Origin: Pedobacter sp. PAMC26386
GTDB lineage: Bacteria; Bacteroidota; Bacteroidia; Sphingobacteriales; Sphingobacteriaceae
Assembly (NCBI GenBank): GCA_014302835.1
Contig: CP060294.1
Coordinates: forward strand, 558,001-622,000
DNA: 64,000 nt
Direction: 5' to 3'
The notes beneath the pieces are model-generated. The model was not told the origin of the DNA and did not search any database. It worked only from the letters and a program-made list of their open reading frames with translations. Positions 18,878 to 28,131 of this stretch are shown here, in pieces; positions within the stretch are counted from its first letter, which is position 1; each line of letters opens with the position of its first letter. Made by a program: the position numbers and the translations under genes.

Positions 18878-20833
18878 ATGTTTCAAGCAATTTTTAAGGG
18901 CAGGTATAGTGTTTTATTTTCCTTTTTTGCCGTTTTTCTGTTTAGTTCTTTTCTAATCAGAACAGGATTACTTGCGGTTTCAATAGGTAAAACAGACTTT
19001 TCTTTTTTATCTGTTCTTCAGCTTTACCTGATAGGCTTTTGCTATGATTTTGGTGTAGCTCTTTTTCTGGTTACGTTATTTAGTATTTACCTATTGCTTT
19101 TGCCGCAGAGATGGACAAACACGCTGACTAACAAAATTGTGACCTATGCTTGGTTATTTCTCATCCTGCTGATCTCCTTTTTCTCTTTCTTTGCAGAACT
19201 TACCTTTTGGCAGGAATTTGAGAGTCGTTTTAACTTTATCGCAGTAGATTATCTCATTTATACTTATGAAGTGGTTAACAATATCAATGAGTCCTATCCA
19301 CTGCCCCTTTTAATAGGCGGGGTATTGTTATTCGTGCTTGTGGTTATGTTTCTATTTGCTAAAAGAAAGGTTTTTACCAATTCTTTTCAGTCAAGAACCT
19401 CTTTTCGGACGCGATTGATGATTTCAGGTACCTTATTCATCCTGACAATCCTTTATCCTTTATTCCTTAGTAATTCGTTTGCTGAAAAAGGGACAAACCG
19501 TTATCAGAATGAATTATCTAAAGCTGGGATTTATTCTTTCTTCGCTGCTTTTAAGAACAATGAGCTCGATTACAATGACTTTTATACTTTATTGCCTGAA
19601 GATCATGCTTACCAGGTAATCAGAAATGAATTGAAGGAAGCGAACAGTAATTTCTTAGCCAATGGTAAATCTATTAAAAGAGAAATCAAAAATCAGGGGA
19701 TTGAGTATAAACCTAATGTAATTATGATTACCGTAGAAAGTCTTAGCGCAGATTTTATGGAGCATTTTGGTAATACCCAGAAGTTAATGCCGGTACTTGA
19801 TTCTCTGGCTACAAATAATCTGTTGTTTACTAATATGTATGCCACCGGAACCCGGACAGTTAGAGGAATGGAAGCTTTGACTTTAGCCACACCACCTACA
19901 CCTGGAAGCAGTGTTGTTCGCAGACAGGGAAATGAAAAATTAACGACTGTAGGTCATATTTTTGAGAAAGCAGGCTACAGCAGAACTTTCTTCTATGGAG
20001 GTGACGGCTATTTTGACAATATGAATGAATACTTTGGAAGTAATGGATTTGATATTACTGACAGAGGCAGAAATATCAAATTGGGTGATTCTTATGAAAC
20101 CAAAAGAACAATCATTCAAGATAACCAGGTTCATTTTGAAAATGCCTGGGGTATTAGTGATGAAGATTTGTTTGCTGCTGTGATTCGTGGTGCAGATGCT
20201 GAATTCAAACAAGGGAAGCCTTTCTATAATTTTGTGATGACCACTTCTAACCATCGTCCATTTACTTTTCCGGCAGGCAAAATCAAATATGCCTCTGGTA
20301 GTGGAAGAGAAGGGGCAGTCCGTTATACTGATTATGCTATCGGTGAGTTTTTGAAAAATATGAGTAAAAAACCATGGTATAAAAATACTGTGATTATTAT
20401 TGTAGCTGACCATTGTGCAAGCAGTGCTGGTAAAAATGAAATTGATATCAGTAAATATCATATCCCATGTTTGATTCTTAATCTGCCGCAAAAAGGTGGT
20501 CAGGTTTTAGATAAAATGTGCTCTCAAATTGATATCTATCCTACATTATTCAGTTTACTGGGCTGGAAATATGAGAGTAATTTATATGGAAAAAATCTTT
20601 TTGATCCTTCTTACCAGCCTCGTGCAGTATTGGGTACCTATCAGAAGCTGGCTTATCTGAAACAGGATAGTCTGGTGATTCTGGGGCCACAGCAAAAGAT
20701 GGAAACCTTCTTATATAATAAAGCAAAAAACGAACAGGTTCCTGCTAAATTATCCAAAGTGGTAACTGATCAGGCTGTTGCCAGTTACCAGACTGCATAC
20801 GATTTATTTAAAAACGGCGGAATGCACCAATAG
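18878..20833 (+). CDS. LtaS-like membrane sulfatase/phosphotransferase
   Basis: The 651-residue protein has five N-terminal membrane helices (about residues 10-205) and a large extracytoplasmic alkaline-phosphatase-superfamily domain (about 270-620). Metal and nucleophile positions fit the LtaS pattern: ITVESLSADF (Glu about 287), GTRTVRG (Thr about 327), the late VADHCASSAGKN and KYHIPCLI. In Gram-negative species such proteins transfer phosphoglycerol or phosphoethanolamine groups in the envelope; the exact substrate here is unknown. Confidence 0.87.
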   Translation: MFQAIFKGRYSVLFSFFAVFLFSSFLIRTGLLAVSIGKTDFSFLSVLQLYLIGFCYDFGVALFLVTLFSIYLLLLPQRWTNTLTNKIVTYAWLFLILLISFFSFFAELTFWQEFESRFNFIAVDYLIYTYEVVNNINESYPLPLLIGGVLLFVLVVMFLFAKRKVFTNSFQSRTSFRTRLMISGTLFILTILYPLFLSNSFAEKGTNRYQNELSKAGIYSFFAAFKNNELDYNDFYTLLPEDHAYQVIRNELKEANSNFLANGKSIKREIKNQGIEYKPNVIMITVESLSADFMEHFGNTQKLMPVLDSLATNNLLFTNMYATGTRTVRGMEALTLATPPTPGSSVVRRQGNEKLTTVGHIFEKAGYSRTFFYGGDGYFDNMNEYFGSNGFDITDRGRNIKLGDSYETKRTIIQDNQVHFENAWGISDEDLFAAVIRGADAEFKQGKPFYNFVMTTSNHRPFTFPAGKIKYASGSGREGAVRYTDYAIGEFLKNMSKKPWYKNTVIIIVADHCASSAGKNEIDISKYHIPCLILNLPQKGGQVLDKMCSQIDIYPTLFSLLGWKYESNLYGKNLFDPSYQPRAVLGTYQKLAYLKQDSLVILGPQQKMETFLYNKAKNEQVPAKLSKVVTDQAVASYQTAYDLFKNGGMHQ

Positions 20834-20948
20834 CTACAAATTTCCTCCAGTTTTGAATAGTTTCTTTGTCCTAGTAAATGGTGGTTAAGCCCGTTATATT
20901 TTATAACTTGTTTAATCATCTAAATCTATTTTCTAAAGAAATTATTGC

Positions 20949-21731
20949 ATGAAGTTTTTCAGTATTATATTAATAGCATGTTTACCCGGGTTAACTTTTG
21001 CCCAGCAAGCAGATTCTTTAAAGAGAGATTCAAGTATGAAAGCTCTTAAGATATCTATTGTCAACAGCCGCGGGGTAAACCCTCCTCAGGTAAAATCTTT
21101 TATTGTTCCGGCAGTTTTAATCACTTATGGCCTGGTTTCCTTGGGGAATAATGCAATCAGAAGATTAGATATAAGTACACAGGCAGAGCTGCACGAAGAT
21201 CACCCTACATTTGGTTTGCATGCAGATGATCTTCTTCAATTTGCACCCGGAGTTGCTTTTTATGCCTTAAATCTGTCAGGTGTAAAGAGTAAACATAGCT
21301 TAGTAGATGGAACGGCACTTTATGTGTTATCAGAAGCAATTATGGGTGGTTCAACCTTTAGCGTTAAACACATTGTAGGCCGTGAACGTCCTAATGGAGC
21401 AGATAATTTCTCTTTTCCATCCGGACACACCGCAAATGCATTTGCTGCTGCCGAATTTCTAAATCAGGAATACAGAGATGTTTCTCCATGGATCGGTTAT
21501 GCAGGTTACGCGGCCGCTACGGCAACAGGGGTTTTAAGATTGTATAACAATGCACACTGGTTAAGTGATGTTGTAGCCGGAGCAGGATTTGGTATTGCTT
21601 CTACTAAACTTGCTTATTTGATTTATCCTCATTTAAAAAAAATGGTGATGGGTAAACAGACCATGAAATATTCACTTGTACCTATGTATCAGCAAAAAGC
21701 AGCGGGGCTTTCATTCAGTGGGACATTTTAA
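20949..21731 (+). CDS. PAP2-family phosphatase
   Basis: This 260-residue protein has a signal peptide (MKFFSIILIACLPGLTFAQQ) and the three PAP2 motifs: KHIVGRERP (KX6RP), FPSGHTANAF (PSGH) and GVLRLYNNAHWLSDVVAG (RX5HX3D, with Leu where Ser is usual). It probably dephosphorylates a lipid phosphate such as undecaprenyl or phosphatidyl phosphate in the periplasm. The TolC-like gene begins inside its last codons, so the two are likely cotranscribed. Confidence 0.88.
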   Translation: MKFFSIILIACLPGLTFAQQADSLKRDSSMKALKISIVNSRGVNPPQVKSFIVPAVLITYGLVSLGNNAIRRLDISTQAELHEDHPTFGLHADDLLQFAPGVAFYALNLSGVKSKHSLVDGTALYVLSEAIMGGSTFSVKHIVGRERPNGADNFSFPSGHTANAFAAAEFLNQEYRDVSPWIGYAGYAAATATGVLRLYNNAHWLSDVVAGAGFGIASTKLAYLIYPHLKKMVMGKQTMKYSLVPMYQQKAAGLSFSGTF

Positions 21732-22968
21732 GAAATATATACTTGTTCTGGTACTTACCGGTTTAGGGCTTGGGTCGGTTAGGGCCCAGCTTCCGGTAAG
21801 GAATCTTCATTATTTTTATGAGGAAGCTGCGAAACGCAGTCCTTTATTAAAAGATTATCAAAATCAGCTTCAATCAAACAGAATTGATAGCATGCGGGTT
21901 AAAGCTGGGTATCTTCCGCAGGTAACCGCTATCGGTAACGGTCTGTACGCACCAGTAATTAATGGTTACGGTTTTGATCAGGTTTTAACTAATGGTAAGG
22001 CACTTGAGGCTGCTCTAAATGTAAATTATAGCCTGGCCAGCAAAAAGAATATCAATAACCAGCTAGAAGGGATTCACTTACAATCAGATTCTATCAGATT
22101 TGCTAAGGGGCTTTCTGTACTTGATTTGCAAAAAGCAGTTACAGATCAGTATATCACTGCATTTGCTAGCCAGCAGCAAGCGGCATTTAACCGGGAGGTT
22201 TATGAGCTGCTGCATCAGGAAGAAACAGTACTCAAAAAGTTGACACGTGCAAATGTCTACAAACAAGTAGACTATCTGACTTTCTTAGTCACTTTTCAGC
22301 AGCAGCAATTGCAATGGAAACAGGCAGAACTACAATTGAAAAATGATTATTCAACTTTAAATTATCTGACTGGCATCGCCGATACAATAGCTCATGAATT
22401 AGAAGAACCAGGAATTGAACCGGTATTACTCAATACAGAGGGTGGTTTTTTTATGCGCAGGTTTGGCATTGATAGTTTAAAACTGTTGAATCAAAAAAGG
22501 GCTGTTGATTTTAATTATAAACCCAAAGCCACTGTATTTGCCAATGGGGGATATAATTCTTCTCTGGCGCTTCAGCCTTACAAGAACTTCGGGACGAGTG
22601 TTGGTTTTACCGTTTCAGTACCCATTTTTGATGGACATCAGCGAAAAATGCAATACAATAAACTCTCTATTGCACAGCAGACTATCAATGGTTATAAAGA
22701 GTTTTTTCAAAACCAGCATACCCAACAGTTGAACCTGCTCAGACAACAGATTTCTGATCAGAACGGATTGTATAAACAAGTTTCTGAACAGATAAAATTC
22801 ACCAAAAGTCTGATTCAGGTAGACAGCAGGTTATTGCAAACCGGAGATATTAGAATTGCTGATTTTGTAATTGCAATTAACAATTATCTGGCCGCACAAA
22901 ATCTGATGAGACAAACAAATATTACCCGTTTGAAACTGGTTAATCAGCTGAATTACTGGAACCGTTAA
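21718..22968 (+). CDS. TolC-family outer-membrane efflux protein
   Basis: The protein has about 416 residues with a signal sequence (FKKYILVLVLTGLGLGSVRAQ) and two repeats of long alpha-helical coiled coil with beta strands, the OEP/TolC layout. The frame extends to 21676, deep inside the PAP2 gene; a GTG at 21718 puts the signal peptide at the N-terminus with a 14-base overlap and is preferred. It forms the outer-membrane duct of the tripartite pump encoded with the next two genes. Confidence 0.85.
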   Translation: MGHFKKYILVLVLTGLGLGSVRAQLPVRNLHYFYEEAAKRSPLLKDYQNQLQSNRIDSMRVKAGYLPQVTAIGNGLYAPVINGYGFDQVLTNGKALEAALNVNYSLASKKNINNQLEGIHLQSDSIRFAKGLSVLDLQKAVTDQYITAFASQQQAAFNREVYELLHQEETVLKKLTRANVYKQVDYLTFLVTFQQQQLQWKQAELQLKNDYSTLNYLTGIADTIAHELEEPGIEPVLLNTEGGFFMRRFGIDSLKLLNQKRAVDFNYKPKATVFANGGYNSSLALQPYKNFGTSVGFTVSVPIFDGHQRKMQYNKLSIAQQTINGYKEFFQNQHTQQLNLLRQQISDQNGLYKQVSEQIKFTKSLIQVDSRLLQTGDIRIADFVIAINNYLAAQNLMRQTNITRLKLVNQLNYWNR

Positions 22969-23011
22969 AGAAATGTACATCATGAGAATGATGAAGCTAA
23001 AAATATATGTA

Positions 23012-23938
23012 ATGAAACAAATCGTAATTAACGCCTTATTTCTCGCTTTATTGAGCGGATCCCTGGTTTCCTGTCAGCGAAGTGCTAAACCTGTAGCAGA
23101 AGAAACTGTTACTCCAGAAACTCCTGTACAGGTTGTTTCTATCTCTAACTCTACTTTAAGTGAGGATGTGGTGCTGAATGCAACCTCTGCTTACCTGGAA
23201 AAGAGTTTTGTAAAAGCGAATACGAATGGTTATTTACAAAGCTCAACTATACAGGCGGGTACTGTAGTAGGGAGTAACCAGGTTTTATTTAAGCTCATAA
23301 CGAAAGAAGCACGTGCGATTGGTAATTCGATTAACCAGCTTGATCCGGGATTTAAATTCTCAGGGATTTCTACAATTCGTGCAGAGAAAAGCGGTTATGT
23401 AATTCTGGTGAATCATCAGAAAGGTGATTATGTCCAGGATGGTGAGGCTTTGGCAACTATTATTAACCAATCCAGTTTAGTTTTTTTGCTGGATTTGCCT
23501 TATGAAATGCGTGGGGTTATCCTTCAGAATAAAATACTGGAATTGACACTCCCAGATGGCGAAAAGCTAAAAGGAGAGATCATCTCTTCTTTACCGGCAG
23601 TTGATTCTTTAGCGCAAACACAGCGTATGGTTATCAAAGTAAATGCGACACATCCGATCCCTGAAAATCTGGTTGCCAGGGTAAAGATAATTAAGTCGGC
23701 GGTTTCTAATGTACAGGTACTGCCTAAATCGGCTGTGCTGACTAATGAAACTGAAGATGAGTTTTGGGTGATGAAAATGATTAATGATTCTACGGCTGTG
23801 AAAACGGTAGTCAAAAAAGGAATGGAAGATGGGAAATCGATTCAGATCGTCTCTCCGGTTTTTAGTGCAAAAGACCGGCTCATTACCGTAGGAAATTACG
23901 GGTTAGCAGATACAGCGAAAGTTAAAATCACAAGATAA
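23012..23938 (+). CDS. RND efflux periplasmic adaptor lipoprotein
   Basis: This membrane-fusion protein of about 308 residues bears a lipoprotein signal (LLSGSLVSC, Cys about 22) if translation starts at the ATG at 23012; earlier in-frame ATGs (22973, 22982, 22988, 22991) exist. The barrel-sandwich motif (SAYLEKSFVKANTNGYLQS, GTVVGSNQVLFKL) and the later YVQDGEALATI half are visible, with the short helical hairpin of small adaptors between. Its stop overlaps the start of the RND pump gene by one base. Confidence 0.88.
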   Translation: MKQIVINALFLALLSGSLVSCQRSAKPVAEETVTPETPVQVVSISNSTLSEDVVLNATSAYLEKSFVKANTNGYLQSSTIQAGTVVGSNQVLFKLITKEARAIGNSINQLDPGFKFSGISTIRAEKSGYVILVNHQKGDYVQDGEALATIINQSSLVFLLDLPYEMRGVILQNKILELTLPDGEKLKGEIISSLPAVDSLAQTQRMVIKVNATHPIPENLVARVKIIKSAVSNVQVLPKSAVLTNETEDEFWVMKMINDSTAVKTVVKKGMEDGKSIQIVSPVFSAKDRLITVGNYGLADTAKVKITR

Positions 23939-26900
23939 TGAAGAACTTCTTTATTTCCCACAAGAATCCGCTGATTGTTGTACTGATTCTGATTCTGGCA
24001 GGCGGGTTATTCTCCTATCAGCGTCTAAAAACTTCTTTGTTTCCTGAGATTACCTTTCCTAAAATAAAAATTATTGCCGATGCTGAATTACAGCCTGTAG
24101 CTCAGATGATGATTACGGTGACAAGGCCTTTAGAAAATGCAGTTAAACAAGTGCCTGATCTCCATTTGATTAGAAGTACAACCAGCAGAGGAAGCTGTGA
24201 AATCTCTGCTTATATGAACTGGAATGCTGATATTGATTTAAGTCAGCAAAGAATTGAATCTCAAATACAAAAGATTAGAAACAGTTTGCCACCGGGAGTA
24301 AATATTTCGGTAGAAAAGATGAATCCTTCGATTCTTCCGGTCAGCGGTTACACTTTGGAAAGTCATACAGAGTCTCCAATAGCTTTAAAAAAATTAGCGA
24401 CTTATACCATCAAACCATTTTTATCCCAGGTGGACGGGGTCTCAGAAATCAGGGTAATCGGAGGTAAGGATAAGGAATATTGGATTCAGCTGGACCGGCA
24501 AAAAATGAGTGCTTTGTCTATCAGTCCTGATTTGCTGAATACAGTGCTTGCACAGACAAATTTTATTAAATCGAATGGTTATTTATCTGATTATAACTAT
24601 CTCTATTTATCAATTACAGATGCCACTATCAAAACAAAAACAGATCTTGAAAATCTGATTGTCAGTAAGAAAAACAATAGAATAGTTAGGGTAAAAGACA
24701 TTGCTGAGGTTAAAATACAGGAGGGAGTTGCTTATACCCGGATCAATGCAAATGGTAAAGATGCGATCCTGGTAGCGGTAATTAAACAGCCGAATGCGAA
24801 CCTGGTGGATCTGTCTACACAAATGCAGGAGAAAATTATTGAGCTAAGAAAAATTCTGCCAAAAGGGGTAACTATTAAACCTTATTATCAGCAGTCTGAT
24901 TTTGTGGAGGCGTCTGTCAAAAGTGTGAGTGATAGTTTATTGATCGGTCTGGCTTTAGCTATTGTAGTTGCGATCATTTTTTTGCGCTCTGTTAAAGCAA
25001 GTGCAACGATATTGATTACAATTCCAATCACTTTGTGTTTGACAGTGATAGTGCTCTATGGGATTGGATATTCTTTAAATATTATGACTCTGGGTGCTAT
25101 TGCAGCAGCTATAGGACTGATTATAGATGATGCAATTGTAGTGGTAGAACAGATACACCGGACCCATGAGGAGCATCCGGAAGAGCCTACTGTTAACCTG
25201 CTTAAAAAAGCGATAGATTATTTGTTCCCAGCTATGCTGGGTTCATCAGTGAGTACGATTGTAATTTTCATTCCCTTTATTTTAATGACCGGAGTGGCCG
25301 GCTCTTATTTCCAGGTGATGACCAATACGATGATCATTACTTTGGTCTGCTCATTTTTCGTTACCTGGATTGGGCTACCGGTAGTATACTTGCTTTTAAC
25401 CAAGGATTCTTCTGCTAATTCAGTAAAATCGGCTACGCATCAGGTTCATCAGCAGAACTGGGTTTATTATTTTATTCAGAAACCGTGGATCAGTTACCTG
25501 GCAATGGTTATTTTAGCTGTAGCTATATTCGTTATCCTACCGCGTCTGGAAACGGGATTTTTACCTGAAATGGACGAAGGAAGTGTGGTGGTTGACTATA
25601 ATTCTCCTCCGGGTACCTCACTTCAGGAAACTGATAGAATGTTGAAAGAGGTAGAGAAATTAATCGTGAAAATACCAGAAGTACAAACGTATTCCCGCAG
25701 AACGGGTACGCAGATGGGTTTTTTCATTACGGAACCCAATACCGGAGATTATCTGATTCAGTTGAAGCCAGACAGAACAAAAACCACAGAAGAGGTTATT
25801 AATGACATCAGGTTAAAAATACAGGCTTCTCAACCTTCTTTAAAAGTAGATTTCGGACAGGTAATCGGAGATATGTTAGGTGATTTAATGAGTTCTACGC
25901 AGCCTATTGAAGTTAAAATATTTGGTAATGAGCAGGACAAATTGAAAGCCTTGTCAAGGCAGGTTGCTGAATTGGTCGGAAAAGTGACGGGTACTGCCGA
26001 TGTGTTTAATGGAATTGTGATAGCCGGTCCTTCTTTAAGTATCCAGCCTAACTTTGCTTTACTAGCGCAATATGGAATTACACCAGGAGATTTCCAATTC
26101 CAGCTTCAAAATGCTTTGCAGGGAAATGTAATTGGCAATGTTTATGATCAGCAGCAGCTGACGCCAATCAGAATGATTTATCCCGGAAGTAAACAATTTG
26201 GGGTGGCTGATGTGAGTAAATTACAGTTGTTTTTGCCGGGCGGTGGGGTTGTTCCTATTCAGCATCTTGCTGAAGTGAAAATCAAAGCTGGTGATGCTGA
26301 AATTAAGAGAGAAAATTTACAATCAATTGGTGTGGTTACTGCGAGGCTGGAAGCAAGAGATTTAGGAAGTGTGATGGCAGATATTCAAAAGGTTATTCGT
26401 GCTAGAGTCAATTTGCCTGCGGGTTATCATATTGAATATGGTGGTGCTTATGCGGAGCAGCAACAATCGTTTAAGGAACTTTTAACCATCCTGGTGGCTT
26501 CAAGCTTACTGGTATTTAGTGTAATCCTGTTTCTTTTCAAGGACTTTAAGATTGCGTTTATCATTTTGATTATTTCCCTATTGGGGATTTCGGGAAGTTA
26601 TCTTGCCCTATATTTAACGCATACCCCATTGAATGTGGGGAGTTACACTGGGTTGATCATGATTGTGGGTATTATTGGCGAGAATGCGATCTTTACCTTC
26701 CTCCAGTTCAAAGAATCGCTAAAAGATAAAACTGTGGACGAAGCCATTGTTTATTCTATCTCTACAAGGCTAAGACCTAAACTGATGACTGCATTGGGTG
26801 CTATTATTGCTTTATTACCACTGGCATTGGGGATTGGCGCAGGTGCACAGATGCATCAGCCTTTAGCGATCGCGGTAATTGGAGGTTTTATTATCGCCCT

Positions 26901-26952
26901 GCCTTTATTATTGATTGTGTTACCAAGTATGGTGAGACGGTTTTATCATTAA
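23938..26952 (+). CDS. RND-family efflux transporter (AcrB/CusA superfamily)
   Basis: The 1004-residue inner-membrane pump has the RND layout: one N-terminal TM helix, a large periplasmic domain, six TM helices (about 330-500), then the same again. The proton-relay TM4 segment GLIIDDAIVVVE carries the paired aspartates; GTSLQETDRML and PLALGIGAGAQMHQPLA are usual family segments. Substrate cannot be read from the sequence; its nearest group is the broad HAE/HME division. It is encoded with the adaptor and TolC partner directly upstream. Confidence 0.92.
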   Translation: MKNFFISHKNPLIVVLILILAGGLFSYQRLKTSLFPEITFPKIKIIADAELQPVAQMMITVTRPLENAVKQVPDLHLIRSTTSRGSCEISAYMNWNADIDLSQQRIESQIQKIRNSLPPGVNISVEKMNPSILPVSGYTLESHTESPIALKKLATYTIKPFLSQVDGVSEIRVIGGKDKEYWIQLDRQKMSALSISPDLLNTVLAQTNFIKSNGYLSDYNYLYLSITDATIKTKTDLENLIVSKKNNRIVRVKDIAEVKIQEGVAYTRINANGKDAILVAVIKQPNANLVDLSTQMQEKIIELRKILPKGVTIKPYYQQSDFVEASVKSVSDSLLIGLALAIVVAIIFLRSVKASATILITIPITLCLTVIVLYGIGYSLNIMTLGAIAAAIGLIIDDAIVVVEQIHRTHEEHPEEPTVNLLKKAIDYLFPAMLGSSVSTIVIFIPFILMTGVAGSYFQVMTNTMIITLVCSFFVTWIGLPVVYLLLTKDSSANSVKSATHQVHQQNWVYYFIQKPWISYLAMVILAVAIFVILPRLETGFLPEMDEGSVVVDYNSPPGTSLQETDRMLKEVEKLIVKIPEVQTYSRRTGTQMGFFITEPNTGDYLIQLKPDRTKTTEEVINDIRLKIQASQPSLKVDFGQVIGDMLGDLMSSTQPIEVKIFGNEQDKLKALSRQVAELVGKVTGTADVFNGIVIAGPSLSIQPNFALLAQYGITPGDFQFQLQNALQGNVIGNVYDQQQLTPIRMIYPGSKQFGVADVSKLQLFLPGGGVVPIQHLAEVKIKAGDAEIKRENLQSIGVVTARLEARDLGSVMADIQKVIRARVNLPAGYHIEYGGAYAEQQQSFKELLTILVASSLLVFSVILFLFKDFKIAFIILIISLLGISGSYLALYLTHTPLNVGSYTGLIMIVGIIGENAIFTFLQFKESLKDKTVDEAIVYSISTRLRPKLMTALGAIIALLPLALGIGAGAQMHQPLAIAVIGGFIIALPLLLIVLPSMVRRFYH

Positions 26953-26963
26953 AATTCTTTGGC

Positions 26964-27000
26964 AAAAAAAAGCGGCAGATATAAATATCTGACCGCTTTC
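26964..27000 (-). terminator. Terminator of the beta-propeller gene, shared intergenic
   Basis: A stem of about 14 pairs with one bulge (around AAAGCGGCAGATAT / ATATCTGACCGCTTT) is followed on the minus strand by eight T residues (complement of 26964-26971). It is a good intrinsic terminator for the minus-strand gene ending at 27058 and could also act weakly on the RND operon. A 13-base direct repeat (TAAATTGGTGTGT at 27014 and 27029) lies between. Confidence 0.7.
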
Positions 27001-27057
27001 CATCTGCGTGTACTAAATTGGTGTGTATTAAATTGGTGTGTTTGTTGTTCTTATATA

Positions 27058-28065
27058 TTATTTACCATAAGCCAATACTCTGAATGTTCCTGGAATACGA
27101 TCTGGTCTTTTACCTTCAACGGGTTTTAAATCTGCTGTAGGTAAAAATATTTGGTGATTGTTATAATCTAAAGCTAGTGTACGCGCACCCTTTTGTGTTT
27201 TAACATGCTCAAGCAAGACAAACTTATTTGCGCTTACTTCTTTGATCACTGTTAATGTTCCTTCCCCGTTAGCACTGTAAATCAGTTTTAATTGCGGATC
27301 AAAAGCAACGCCATCACTACCTTCACCAATAGGTAAAGAACTGATCTTTTTACCGGTAACTGCATCTAAAACTTGTAATACTTTATTGGAACAACCCACA
27401 AACAAACGTGAGGTAACACGGTCGATGGCCAGACCTGATGGCTCATCACCGCCTTCTAATTTGTAACGTTTGGTTACTTTAAATGTGTGGGCATCAAAAG
27501 CCACAACTTCATTTTTATCTTCCAGATTGACGTAGATATTTCCCTTTCCGTCTGATACACCTGTTTCTGGTTTACCACCCAAAGGTATGGTCGCAATAAC
27601 CTCATCTTTTACAGGATCAATCACACTTGCATTTAAGCTATGACCATTAAATACAAAGATCTTTTTTGAAAAGTCATCATAGAAAATCGCATCTGGATTC
27701 TCTCCAACTTTTATTTTTTTCAGCACTGCATTGGTGCTGATGTCAAAAACTGTGCATTCACCTGTACGGCCATTACTGGTATATCCCTTTTTTAAGGTGG
27801 AAACGATGGCTATTCCATGGACCCCTGGTGTATTTTGAAGAATAGCGATAGGCGCTCCTGTGGTTTCATTCAGGATGTTTACCTGTGAACCATGCGCAAC
27901 ATAAAGTTTATTTTGCGTATGGTCAGCAAGGAGATAGTCCCAGCCTTCATCACCGCTTACTTTATGGCTATGCAGTAAATGAATTCCAGTTTTTGTTTGT
28001 GCTTGCAGCGCTGTTCCTGCACAAATATTGAAGAGGATTAAGGCTAAGGTTGCCGTCTTTTTCAT
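27058..28065 (-). CDS. YncE-type beta-propeller (YVTN repeat) periplasmic protein
   Basis: This 335-residue secreted protein has a signal peptide (MKKTATLALILFNICAGTALQAQ). Repeats of about 40 residues form a seven-bladed propeller; examples are NKLYVAHGSQVNIL, KKIFVFNGHSLNASVID and SRLFVGCSNKVLQVLD. Relatives are called YncE family; function is not established and may involve binding of nucleic acid or protein. It is followed, on its promoter side, by the DoxX gene in the same direction, 66 bases away. Confidence 0.85.
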   Translation of the reverse strand: MKKTATLALILFNICAGTALQAQTKTGIHLLHSHKVSGDEGWDYLLADHTQNKLYVAHGSQVNILNETTGAPIAILQNTPGVHGIAIVSTLKKGYTSNGRTGECTVFDISTNAVLKKIKVGENPDAIFYDDFSKKIFVFNGHSLNASVIDPVKDEVIATIPLGGKPETGVSDGKGNIYVNLEDKNEVVAFDAHTFKVTKRYKLEGGDEPSGLAIDRVTSRLFVGCSNKVLQVLDAVTGKKISSLPIGEGSDGVAFDPQLKLIYSANGEGTLTVIKEVSANKFVLLEHVKTQKGARTLALDYNNHQIFLPTADLKPVEGKRPDRIPGTFRVLAYGK

Positions 28066-28131
28066 GATGAATTTTTATACAAAAAAACACATAGAGTCTG
28101 TAGCAATTCTGAAGGAAGAAAGATTTCGTGT

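Noticed and set aside
19940..20491. 183-residue ORF antisense to the LtaS-like gene
   Set aside because: The longest antisense frame, but its sequence has no protein-like features and overlaps conserved sulfatase motifs.
27014..27041. Two copies of a 13-base repeat after the RND gene
   Set aside because: Short, in an intergenic spacer, with no sign of function or further copies in the window.
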